A DNA stretch of 64,000 nt from an uncultured Pelagibacteraceae bacterium (GTDB lineage: Bacteria; Pseudomonadota; Alphaproteobacteria; Pelagibacterales; Pelagibacteraceae): assembly GCA_902604575.1 (NCBI GenBank), contig CACKZH010000002.1, positions 17,320-81,319 on the forward strand. Direction: 5' to 3'. The number at the start of each line of letters is the position of its first letter. Position 1 is the first letter of the stretch. Under the pieces are notes generated by a model. It was not told the origin of the DNA. It ran no database searches and saw only the letters and a list, made by a program, of their open reading frames with translations. Position numbers and translations under genes: made by a program. Positions 52,987 through 62,089 of this stretch are shown here, in pieces.

Positions 52987-54152
52987 GAAACTTTTTTTAC
53001 TTCAGTACCAAAATCATCCTGAAAGTGAGGCATAACTTTTTCTGTAAAAAGTTTTATACTTTTCATGCAATCTTTATGCTTAACACCTGGAAAATTAGAC
53101 CAAACTTGTAAATTTTGTAAATTGAGTTCAGATTTTAATTCGTGAATTTTATCAATCACATATTCTGGTGTTCCAAACAACATGTTTCTTTTATGTAAAA
53201 ATTCATAATTTAATAAATCTAATTTACCTTTTGTTTCAGGTAATTCTTCACCTGGATCCATGTGATTTCCTAATCCTCTCCAATGACAAACCCACCTCAT
53301 ATAATTTACCATATGTTTGCCAGCCTTTTCTTTTGCTTCTTCCATTGTATCTGCCACAAACATATCTCTTACAAGGGAAACACCTTCACCAAGTGGTATA
53401 TTTTTCTTTGTTACCTCTGATCTTTTATTTTTATAAGCCTCAAACTTTGGTTTCAAAGCTTTTACAGTTGGTATCCACATGATCACATTAATGTTATTTT
53501 CAGCAGCCCACTCAATCGATCTAATTCCATCAACAACTTGATGAATTGGAGGGTGTGGCTGTTGGTATGGCTGTGGAACAACACTAATTTTTTTCATAGT
53601 ACTGTCTTCCATATTCATAAATTCTTCACTAGGAGGACTCATATCATGCTGCCAAACATAATTTGGCGATGGATAAGTATAAAATTCACCCTGATGACTG
53701 AAAAATTTTTCACTCCATGCTTTCTTCAATACTTCTAAAGTTTCAGCAAATAATCTGAAATTTTTAGCCTGATCTTTTAAGTCAGCTTCTTTATTTAGGT
53801 TAATTGCTTCTCTGCCATATATTCCTCTTGCTACACCCACTTCAACTCTTCCTTTAGAAAGCTGATCTAGTGTAGCTATATCTTCAGCTAATCTTATCGG
53901 ATTATGAAAAGTTATAACGTTTGCAGCTTGGCCTATTCTAATATTTTTTGTTCTTGCAGCAGCATCTGCACCCATCATTAATGGATTTGTACAAGACTCC
54001 ATTCCCTCGTGATTGAAGTGATGTTCTGTAAACCAAATTGAATTCCATTTGTTTTGATCACAGTATTCTGTGATTTCTTTAGTTTCATCTAATAATTGAT
54101 GATAAGGTTTGTGTGTCCAGTTTGTGGTATTACAAAAATAACCAAATTTCAT
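52983..54152 (-). CDS. LLM class flavin-dependent oxidoreductase (luciferase-like monooxygenase)
   Basis: MKFGYFCNTTNWTHKPYHQ, WFTEHHFNHEG, IRIGQAANVITFHNPIRLAEDIATLDQLSKGRVEVGVARG; internal Met preferred over 54194. Confidence 0.9.
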   Translation of the reverse strand: MKFGYFCNTTNWTHKPYHQLLDETKEITEYCDQNKWNSIWFTEHHFNHEGMESCTNPLMMGADAAARTKNIRIGQAANVITFHNPIRLAEDIATLDQLSKGRVEVGVARGIYGREAINLNKEADLKDQAKNFRLFAETLEVLKKAWSEKFFSHQGEFYTYPSPNYVWQHDMSPPSEEFMNMEDSTMKKISVVPQPYQQPHPPIHQVVDGIRSIEWAAENNINVIMWIPTVKALKPKFEAYKNKRSEVTKKNIPLGEGVSLVRDMFVADTMEEAKEKAGKHMVNYMRWVCHWRGLGNHMDPGEELPETKGKLDLLNYEFLHKRNMLFGTPEYVIDKIHELKSELNLQNLQVWSNFPGVKHKDCMKSIKLFTEKVMPHFQDDFGTEVKKVS

Positions 54153-54257
54153 AAAGCCTCCTTTAAAAGTTAATTTAAAGACGACCGATCCCACTTTCGT
54201 AAATCTATGAATTTATCGACGAGTTATGTATCGCTTTATACTTAAACTTTATTATTA

Positions 54258-55226
54258 CTAACGTTGATATTCAATAAATTTCTTCAAGGATTTGTTGAGA
54301 AATTTCTCATAAATTTGACCATTATTTTTGAAATTGCTTCCATTTAGATATGATTGGTTCATTTTGAAGTCATAGGAAGGTTCAAAGAAAAAAGGAACAG
54401 AGAGTCTTTTACTTTTATTCCATAAAACTCTGTGATTAGTTGCTTTAAATTTACCTTTGCTTAGAAATTCTAATGCTCTACCCGTGTTGACCACTAAAGC
54501 CTTTTTGTTAAATGGTACGTCATGCCATTTTTTTGTTTGTCTATTTTGTACCTGTAATCCACCTTTTCTATCTTGATAGAGAACTGTAAATATTCCACTA
54601 TCAACATGGGTTTCACATCCAAGAGCAACTCCATCTTGTTTAGATATTTCCACAGGTTTTATTTGATTAGGATAATAATTAAATCTTAATGTGCTTAATG
54701 TTTTTAATCTTGAAAAAGCTTTACTAGAAATATCAGGATTTTTTTTATTAAGTTTTATTAAACTTTTAAATAAAGTTTCACTCAATCTATAAATATTATC
54801 AAAATATCTATTTAAAATATTAATAGAGCTTTTATTAAAACATATACCTATATTAAGATGCTCTATGTATTGATTATTTAAATTTGATGAATATCTTTTA
54901 GTCACTTTTAAATCACCTATATCCAAACCTTCTTTTCCGTTTACATCATTAGGAAAATATCCTCTATAAAGATTTTTATTTTTTTTATTCCATTTTTTTG
55001 GTGACAATTCTCTTTTCTTGCTGTCAGGTAAATTAAAAAATTTATTGCCAACCTGACATGTTTTCTTAATTTCTTTCAGATTAATTCCATGACCAGTAAT
55101 TTGAAAAAAACCTACATTGACACAAGCTTTTTCAATTTCTTTAATTGTTTTAAACGCATTTTGAGTTTCAAAATTATTTTTAATTATCGATGATATATTT
55201 ATTGTGGGTATATACTTTTTGTTCAT
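54258..55226 (-). CDS. Isopenicillin N synthase-like Fe(II)/2-oxoglutarate oxygenase
   Basis: VNVGFFQITGHGI, CETHVDSGIFTVLYQDRKGGLQVQNRQTKKWHDVPF, ATNHRVLWNKSKRLSVPFFFEP. Confidence 0.88.
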   Translation of the reverse strand: MNKKYIPTINISSIIKNNFETQNAFKTIKEIEKACVNVGFFQITGHGINLKEIKKTCQVGNKFFNLPDSKKRELSPKKWNKKNKNLYRGYFPNDVNGKEGLDIGDLKVTKRYSSNLNNQYIEHLNIGICFNKSSINILNRYFDNIYRLSETLFKSLIKLNKKNPDISSKAFSRLKTLSTLRFNYYPNQIKPVEISKQDGVALGCETHVDSGIFTVLYQDRKGGLQVQNRQTKKWHDVPFNKKALVVNTGRALEFLSKGKFKATNHRVLWNKSKRLSVPFFFEPSYDFKMNQSYLNGSNFKNNGQIYEKFLNKSLKKFIEYQR

Positions 55227-56176
55227 CTTCTTACCGGTGTTTCAGTTGCAATATACCGATCTCTAACTCGCTCTCTCATATAAATATAAATTCCAGCTGC
55301 TATGATGCACGCAACTCCAATGAAGGTTTTAGCTGAAGGTATTTCATCAAATAATATATAACCAGGTATCATAGACATTATAATTAAAGAATATTCGAAT
55401 AATGAAACAACCGATGGTGAAGCAACAATGTAAGCTGAAAATATACAAAGAAAAGCAATTGATGCAGCAACACCAAAAAATAAGATAAACTTCCAAGTAT
55501 ATTCAAAGTTTGAAAACCATTCTCTAAATATAAATTGAGTAGTGGGGTCAAAGTTAGGATCATTTAGTTGACCATTGCCCATAAAAACATAGATAATACC
55601 ACAAAGTATTATTGCTATTAGATAGAAATAAAAAAGTTGAGTATTAACGTCATCTTTATCAGATGTATATTTTGTTATTGTCATTGAAGCTGCATAAAAA
55701 AATGCACACAAAACTGGTAATAGATTTTTATATTCAAAATCGTCAAAGTTTGGATTCAAAACAATAAACACTCCAATAAAACCAAACACAATTGCAGACC
55801 ATCTTCTTATACCAATAAATTCTTTCAAAAAAAATTTTGCAAAAATTGATACAAAAAATGGACATGAGAAAAATAAAGCATTTGCTGTAGCTAAAGGCAT
55901 ATAGGTTAGAGAAATAAAGAATGCAGAAAAGGCTAAAAAATGAAAAATTACTCTTACAAATGTTAAAAAAGGATAATAGGTTTTTAAAGAAACTTTATGA
56001 CCTCTTAATTTGATGTAACAAAACAGCAAAATTGCAGCAACAAAATATCTTCCAAAGAAGATTTCATAAAGTGCCGCTTTTTCAAAAATAAATTTGATTA
56101 AGGAGTCTTGCATTGCAAACAAAGTCATTGCTGCAATTATTAAAAGAATTCCTTTTGAGTTATTGTCAGTACTCAT
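55223..56176 (-). CDS. DMT superfamily (EamA) transporter
   Basis: Multi-TM EamA repeats, KGILLIIAAMTLFAMQDSLIKF. Confidence 0.87.
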   Translation of the reverse strand: MSTDNNSKGILLIIAAMTLFAMQDSLIKFIFEKAALYEIFFGRYFVAAILLFCYIKLRGHKVSLKTYYPFLTFVRVIFHFLAFSAFFISLTYMPLATANALFFSCPFFVSIFAKFFLKEFIGIRRWSAIVFGFIGVFIVLNPNFDDFEYKNLLPVLCAFFYAASMTITKYTSDKDDVNTQLFYFYLIAIILCGIIYVFMGNGQLNDPNFDPTTQFIFREWFSNFEYTWKFILFFGVAASIAFLCIFSAYIVASPSVVSLFEYSLIIMSMIPGYILFDEIPSAKTFIGVACIIAAGIYIYMRERVRDRYIATETPVRR

Positions 56177-56216
56177 TATGCACCTATATCAAAAAAAAAT
56201 TCTCTAGAAAATTTAA

Positions 56217-56678
56217 TTATTTCTTCAATTTAGAGGTGAATAGCAGACCTTTATCTGAAAATTTTGACTTATATTGTTCAATAAAGTCTCTCATTAATTT
56301 TACCTTTTCTTCCTCAAATTCTGTGACTTTTCTTTTACTTAAATCTATATACAGCGATATCCACTCCATAGAGGCTGAAAGTTCATTAGTTTTTTGAGAA
56401 ATCATTTCCATCTTTAAATGAAGTCTTTTTTTGTCATGGTCAAAATAGGTTAGATTAACATTTACTTTTTCACCTTCTTTAACTTCATTTAAATATTTAG
56501 TATTTGTTTCAACAACCATTGTACTTCTATCAAGATTTTTTGCTGCAGTTCCTCCCATTTTAAATTTTTCAAGTGCAAATTCCCATGCTTCATCAAAAAC
56601 AAGAACATAATAAGCCATGTTCATGTGATTATTATAATCAACCCATTCCTTTTTTACTTCGAAAGTTTTTAATAACAC
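56217..56678 (-). CDS. Acyl-CoA thioesterase, hotdog fold
   Basis: EWVDYNNHMNMAYYVLVFDEA (4HBT-type) and TNTKYLNEVKEGEKVNV. Confidence 0.85.
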   Translation of the reverse strand: MLLKTFEVKKEWVDYNNHMNMAYYVLVFDEAWEFALEKFKMGGTAAKNLDRSTMVVETNTKYLNEVKEGEKVNVNLTYFDHDKKRLHLKMEMISQKTNELSASMEWISLYIDLSKRKVTEFEEEKVKLMRDFIEQYKSKFSDKGLLFTSKLKK

Positions 56679-56679
56679 T

Positions 56680-57705
56680 TTATGATCTTGTTAAGGAAGA
56701 CTGTAATTCTTGATTTGAAATGTATCCCTTTACATTTCCACTTTTATCAACCACTTCACAATTTGAATCAGAACAAACAATTTTTGGTAAAAAATCTTCA
56801 ATAAATTCATCTTCATTTACTTTTATTAAGTTTGATTTATCTATGTCTTTAGCTTGATCAGCAGTTTTCATAATAATCTTTGCTTTGATAACTTTCGCTC
56901 TGTTCACATCTTTTACAAAAGCTTTAACATAATCATCAGCAGGGTTCATAATAATCTCCTCAGGAGTTCCTACTTGAACTAATTTTCCAGAATTTAATAT
57001 CCCGATATGATCTCCCAACCTTAATGATTCGTCTAGATCGTGTGTAATAAATACAATTGTTTTTTTTAATTCTGCTTGAAGATCAATTAATTGTTTTTGC
57101 ATATCACTTCTAATAAGGGGGTCTAAAGCGCTGAAAGCTTCATCCATTAACATAATATCTGTATCAGTAGCTAATGCTCTTGCTAAACCAACACGTTGCT
57201 GCATTCCTCCTGATAATTGAGCAGGGTATTGATTTTCAAAACCAGTAAGACCAACTGCATCGATTTTTTCCATTGAGATTTTATTTCTTTCATCTTCACT
57301 TTTCCCTTGCATTTCTAATCCATAACCAACATTTTGAATTACTGTTTTATGCGGGAATAAACCAAATCTTTGAAATACCATGCTCATTTTATGTCTTCTA
57401 AATTCGATAAGTTTTTCTTTATCAAGTGACATTACATTCGTGCCCTCAACTAAAATTTCGCCATCAGTTGGATCGATAAGTCTATTTAAATGTCTTATTA
57501 ATGTTGATTTCCCTGAACCTGATAAACCCATACAAACAAAGGTTTCTCCTTCTTCAATATTAAGCGAAACATTATCTAATCCAACGGTATGACCAGTTTG
57601 CTCTAAAATTTCATCTTTTGTTGCACCATCTTTTACCATTGGCAATACAGAGGAAGGGTTATTTCCAAATATTTTGTATACGTTGTTGATCTCAATTTTT
57701 GACAT
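56680..57705 (-). CDS. Quaternary amine (glycine betaine/proline-type) ABC transporter ATP-binding protein
   Basis: ProV/OpuAA-type: GLSGSGKSTLIRHLNRLIDPTDGEI, FQRFGLFPHKTVIQNVGYGLE, LSGGMQQRVGLARAL, C-terminal CBS-like region. Confidence 0.9.
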   Translation of the reverse strand: MSKIEINNVYKIFGNNPSSVLPMVKDGATKDEILEQTGHTVGLDNVSLNIEEGETFVCMGLSGSGKSTLIRHLNRLIDPTDGEILVEGTNVMSLDKEKLIEFRRHKMSMVFQRFGLFPHKTVIQNVGYGLEMQGKSEDERNKISMEKIDAVGLTGFENQYPAQLSGGMQQRVGLARALATDTDIMLMDEAFSALDPLIRSDMQKQLIDLQAELKKTIVFITHDLDESLRLGDHIGILNSGKLVQVGTPEEIIMNPADDYVKAFVKDVNRAKVIKAKIIMKTADQAKDIDKSNLIKVNEDEFIEDFLPKIVCSDSNCEVVDKSGNVKGYISNQELQSSLTRS

Positions 57706-57830
57706 GATGTAATGTTCTAACAGTTACAATGATGATATGTAAAACAAATATTATACAACTTACAATTGTTTCAAGAAATAACGGTTGTATTTATTTGCTT
57801 TTACTTATTTTTTAAATAAGAATTTTATAT

Positions 57831-58562
57831 ATGGCGCAAACAGATAAAGATGTGCGATTAGAGTTATCTGCTCTCTACAGAATTTTACATATGTACGGTA
57901 TGACAGACCTTGCTAATCAATGTGCGGGTGCAAGATCTGCTGAAGATAAGAATTGTTCATTCGTTCATCCATATGGAATGTTTTATGAAGAAATTACCGC
58001 CTCATCTTTAGTTAAAATTGATCAAAACGGAAAAAAATTAGGTTCAGACGGACCTTGGTTAAATGATGGATGTATTAATCTTGCTCAATGGATTTTTAAT
58101 AAAAGAAATGATGTAAACTTTTATGTTCATGGACATGCTAATGATGTAATGGCAGTTGGTGGCACTAAAGAGGGTTTAATGTATCTATCACAGGCAGCAG
58201 TTTATTTAAATCATCTTGTCGGATATATTGATTATGAATTTGTTGAGGACAAAGAATTTGGAAGTAAATTTGAAAACCTAATTAGCAAACACGATATTTT
58301 GATTACTAGAAATCATGGATATTATACAGTAGGAAAAACTGCTGCAGAAGCATTTTTCAGAGCTTATTATCTGGAGCAAGCATGTTCAGTTCAGGTAAAA
58401 AATCTTGCTATGGGTTTGAACAAACACGAAATAGATAAACAAAAAGCCGTATATTTTTGGGAAAACATGAGTGACTCTGATGATTATAATTATGATGGAA
58501 AAACTGAGTGGGCTGCTTTATTAAGAAAGCTAGAGAGAGAACATTCAAATTATAAAAATTAA
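57831..58562 (+). CDS. Class II aldolase/adducin family protein
   Basis: LSALYRILHMYGMTDLANQCAGARS, NFYVHGHANDVMAVGG, ILITRNHGYYTVGKTAAEAFFRAYYLEQAC. Confidence 0.88.
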   Translation: MAQTDKDVRLELSALYRILHMYGMTDLANQCAGARSAEDKNCSFVHPYGMFYEEITASSLVKIDQNGKKLGSDGPWLNDGCINLAQWIFNKRNDVNFYVHGHANDVMAVGGTKEGLMYLSQAAVYLNHLVGYIDYEFVEDKEFGSKFENLISKHDILITRNHGYYTVGKTAAEAFFRAYYLEQACSVQVKNLAMGLNKHEIDKQKAVYFWENMSDSDDYNYDGKTEWAALLRKLEREHSNYKN

Positions 58563-59713
58563 TGGAACAAAATTTTACAATTAAAAATATAACCAAAAAT
58601 TCTACAAACCTAGAAGTTGACTGGAGTGATGGAAAAAAAAGTAAATTTAATTATTTATGGTTAAGAGACAATTGCCCAACTGCGCATGATAAAGACTCTC
58701 GTCATAGAATGTTTAATATTTTAAAAGTATCTAACAATATTAATCCAAAAAAATTTGCAGTAAATAACGAAGGTAAACTTGAAATTGAATGGAGTGAAGG
58801 AGATCACGTAAGTTATTATGATCAAAATTGGTTAAGAGAAAACTGCTATACTTTAAAAAATAATTTAGAATATAAATCACCATATCAGCTTTGGAATAAC
58901 ACTTTACAAAATGACCTGAAGTCAATTGAGATAGAGCATGATGAGATAATGAATTCAGATGAAGGTCTTAAGAAATGGTTAGAGCTCTTACATCATACTG
59001 GAATTGCTTTAGTAAAAAATGCCCCAACTGAAAATAATTCTGGCTTTAAAATTTTAAATAGAATTAGCCATACTAGAGAAACTTTTTTTAAAACACCTTT
59101 TGAAGTAATTAATATTCCTAAACCAAATAATTCTGCATACACAGCACATGCCTTAAGAAACCATATGGATTTACCATGGTTTGAAACGCCACCAGGCTAC
59201 CAATTTCTACACTGCTTAGTTAATTCTGCAACTGGTGGAGATTCATCTGCTGTAGATGGCTTTGCAGTTGCAGATTATTTAAGAAAAAATGAAACAGAAA
59301 TATTTGATACGTTAGTAAATGTTCATTTAAAATTCAGAGATATGGATTACACACAAGAGTCTGTCAGAAGTTATTATGCGCCTGCAATATCATTAACAAA
59401 AGATAATGATTACCATGATATTCGATTTAGTGTTGCTACAATGGATGCTTTAGATTGTCATCCTGATTTAATGGACAAAGTTTATAAAGCTCATCATCGA
59501 TTTGGAAATTTGCTTCATGATGACAAATTTCAAATTAAGTTCAGACTAGGACCAGGAGATATTTTTTCATTTAATAACAGACGATTATTACATGGTAGAA
59601 CTGAATTTGATCCAAATTCAGGGCATAGACATTTGCAAGGTTATTATATGGATCGAGATGAAATTGTTGGAAGACTAAGATATTTAAAAAACTCGGCTAA
59701 TTCCAACCAGTAA
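58562..59713 (+). CDS. Gamma-butyrobetaine hydroxylase/trimethyllysine dioxygenase-like Fe(II)/2OG oxygenase
   Basis: N-terminal DUF971-like FNYLWLRDNCPTAHDKDSRHR; catalytic HMDLPWFETPPGYQFLHCL and GDIFSFNNRRLLHGRTEFDPNSGHRHLQGYYMDRDEIVGRLRYL. Confidence 0.88.
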   Translation: MEQNFTIKNITKNSTNLEVDWSDGKKSKFNYLWLRDNCPTAHDKDSRHRMFNILKVSNNINPKKFAVNNEGKLEIEWSEGDHVSYYDQNWLRENCYTLKNNLEYKSPYQLWNNTLQNDLKSIEIEHDEIMNSDEGLKKWLELLHHTGIALVKNAPTENNSGFKILNRISHTRETFFKTPFEVINIPKPNNSAYTAHALRNHMDLPWFETPPGYQFLHCLVNSATGGDSSAVDGFAVADYLRKNETEIFDTLVNVHLKFRDMDYTQESVRSYYAPAISLTKDNDYHDIRFSVATMDALDCHPDLMDKVYKAHHRFGNLLHDDKFQIKFRLGPGDIFSFNNRRLLHGRTEFDPNSGHRHLQGYYMDRDEIVGRLRYLKNSANSNQ

Positions 59714-61127
59714 CATTTTTCACTTCCAGGTATTCTTCAAGACCCCAAACACCTCCTTCTCTTCCATTACCCGATTGTCTGTAACCACCAAATGGAGTTC
59801 CGGCATCTGCTCCATTTCCATTAATGTAAACACATCCAGATCTTAATTTTTTAGCAACACGATGTGCTTTTTCTCTATCTTCAGTTTGCAAATAATTTCC
59901 AAGACCATAAGAAGTATCGTTTACAATATTAACCGCCTCATCTTCTGTTTCAAATGGAATTATAGATAACACAGGTCCAAAAATCTCTTCTTTAGCAATT
60001 CTCATTTCATTAGTTACATCTGTAAATATAGTTGGTTTAATAAAGTATCCTTTGTTAAGACCATTTGGTAACTCAGGTCCACCTGCTGCAAGAGTTGCAC
60101 CTTCAGAAATTCCACTTTCAATAAGATTTATAATTTTATCATATTGAACTTTAGAGATTACAGGTCCTATATGATTTCCTTTTTTTGAAGCTTGATCTAC
60201 TTTAATTTTGTTTGCTTCATCTACTGCTTCTTTAACAGCTCTTTCATAAATTGATTTCTCAACAAGCATTCTTGTTGGTGCATCACAAGATTGACCCGAA
60301 TTACTCATTACATTTCTAATACCATCTCTTACTGCATCTTTATAACTATCAGCAAAAACAATGTTACCGCCTTTACCACCTAATTCAAGACAAACTCTTT
60401 TGATTGTTTCTGCAGCGTTTTTTGAAATTAATCTTCCTGCTCTTGTTGAGCCTGTGAAAGAAACCATATCAATATCAGGGTGGCTTGAAATATCAGTTCC
60501 TACTCCTGCACCATCTCCATTTACTAAATTAAATACTCCTTTTGGAAAACCTACTTCATCAATCATTTCTGCAAATAGCATTCCAGAAATAGGAGCAATC
60601 TCTGATGGTTTTAAAATCATTGTACATCCAGTTGCAAATGCAGGAACTACTTTTAAAGCAATTTGATTAATTGGCCAATTCCATGGTGTAATTAATCCAC
60701 AAACTCCAATTGGATCATAATAAATATGATTGTTTGATTTATCATCAAAATGTTCATCAAATTTAAAATTTTTTAATCTTAAAATAAAATCATCAAGATG
60801 ATCTATCCCTGATGCCGTTTGAACATTCGTTGCCCAATCCATTGGTGCACCCATTTCTAGAGAAATAGCCTCAGCCATTTCATTAAATTTTTTTTTATAA
60901 ACTGATGATAATTTTTCTAGTAAATGGAGCCTTTCTTCCTTGCTTGTTTCTTTCCAAGTTTCAAAGGCATTTTTTGCTGATTTAACAGCTAAATCTATAT
61001 CTTCTTTTGAACCTAAAGAAATAATAGCAAAAGGATCCTCATTGCATGGATTAATGACTTCAAAATCATTTTTTTTTATTGGATCAACCCACTGACCATT
61101 TATGTAAAACTTTCTTTTATCTAACAT
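59697..61127 (-). CDS. Aldehyde dehydrogenase family protein
   Basis: TPWNWPINQIALKVVPAFATGCTMILKPSE, LELGGKGGNIVFADS, NSGQSCDAPTRMLVE. Confidence 0.93.
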   Translation of the reverse strand: MLDKRKFYINGQWVDPIKKNDFEVINPCNEDPFAIISLGSKEDIDLAVKSAKNAFETWKETSKEERLHLLEKLSSVYKKKFNEMAEAISLEMGAPMDWATNVQTASGIDHLDDFILRLKNFKFDEHFDDKSNNHIYYDPIGVCGLITPWNWPINQIALKVVPAFATGCTMILKPSEIAPISGMLFAEMIDEVGFPKGVFNLVNGDGAGVGTDISSHPDIDMVSFTGSTRAGRLISKNAAETIKRVCLELGGKGGNIVFADSYKDAVRDGIRNVMSNSGQSCDAPTRMLVEKSIYERAVKEAVDEANKIKVDQASKKGNHIGPVISKVQYDKIINLIESGISEGATLAAGGPELPNGLNKGYFIKPTIFTDVTNEMRIAKEEIFGPVLSIIPFETEDEAVNIVNDTSYGLGNYLQTEDREKAHRVAKKLRSGCVYINGNGADAGTPFGGYRQSGNGREGGVWGLEEYLEVKNVTGWN

Positions 61128-61147
61128 TTTTTATTTTAACACATTAA

Positions 61148-62089
61148 TTAAATTTCATATCCTTTTTCCTCAAGCTCGTTATCAACTAACTCGTCAGGAA
61201 AACCATTAGCTCTAAAATTAATATTATTTAAATCCTCCATCCTTTTCACAATCATTGATGACCAAGCTCTAGAACCATATTTTTTTTGACCATCTTTAAA
61301 AATTTCAACTATTTGTGGAGAGATTTCTAAAGGGGCATTTAGTTTTTTTGCAAGATTATCAAATAAACCCGTATCTTTTAATACTAAATCCATTGTAAAA
61401 TTTATATTGTAAGACCCATTTAATATAACCTGACTTTCAGTCTCATGAACAAAAGAATTACCAGAAGAAATAGCAATTCCTTTATAAGTTTTTGCGAGGT
61501 CCAAATTAGATTTTTTTGCAACTGTCCAAGCCTCACCTAGTGCAACTAAATGTGTAGATGCTAGATAATTTGTAATTACTTTTAATACACTTGCTGTACC
61601 AAGCTCACCAGTATGCAGTATTTTTCTTCCCATAACAGTTAGTGCAGGTAGAATTTTTTCAAATGCTTTTCTTTCTCCACCAACGAATATAGCAATATTT
61701 CCTGTTGCTGCTCTATGACATCCACCGCTTACAGGTCCATCCATGGGAATAGCTTTTTTTGAAATTACTTTTTGACCAAGTCTTTTAACTTCATTTTCGT
61801 CTGTGGTACTCATTTCTAACCAAATTTTATTCTTTGAGAGACCATTTATAATTCCATCTTCAGCTTCCATCACTTCAGCAGATATTTCAGGGGAAGGAAG
61901 AGAAGTAATGATTAAATCGGATTGTTCAGCTAATTCTTTTGGTGAATCTGCTACCTTAGCACCTAAGTCCTTTAAAGAATTTGTTAAACTTTCATCTAAA
62001 TCTCTTACCACAAGATCAAAGTTATTTCTTAACAAACTTCCCGCAAGTTTTCCTCCAACATTACCCAATCCAATAAAACCTATTTTCAT
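61148..62089 (-). CDS. NAD(P)-dependent 3-hydroxyisobutyrate dehydrogenase-like oxidoreductase
   Basis: MKIGFIGLGNVGGKLAGSLLRNNFDLVVRDLD, MDGPVSGGCHRAATGNIAIFVGG. Confidence 0.9.
   Translation of the reverse strand: MKIGFIGLGNVGGKLAGSLLRNNFDLVVRDLDESLTNSLKDLGAKVADSPKELAEQSDLIITSLPSPEISAEVMEAEDGIINGLSKNKIWLEMSTTDENEVKRLGQKVISKKAIPMDGPVSGGCHRAATGNIAIFVGGERKAFEKILPALTVMGRKILHTGELGTASVLKVITNYLASTHLVALGEAWTVAKKSNLDLAKTYKGIAISSGNSFVHETESQVILNGSYNINFTMDLVLKDTGLFDNLAKKLNAPLEISPQIVEIFKDGQKKYGSRAWSSMIVKRMEDLNNINFRANGFPDELVDNELEEKGYEI

Noticed and set aside
60361-60666. 101-aa plus-strand ORF
   Set aside because: Antisense to the aldehyde dehydrogenase catalytic region.
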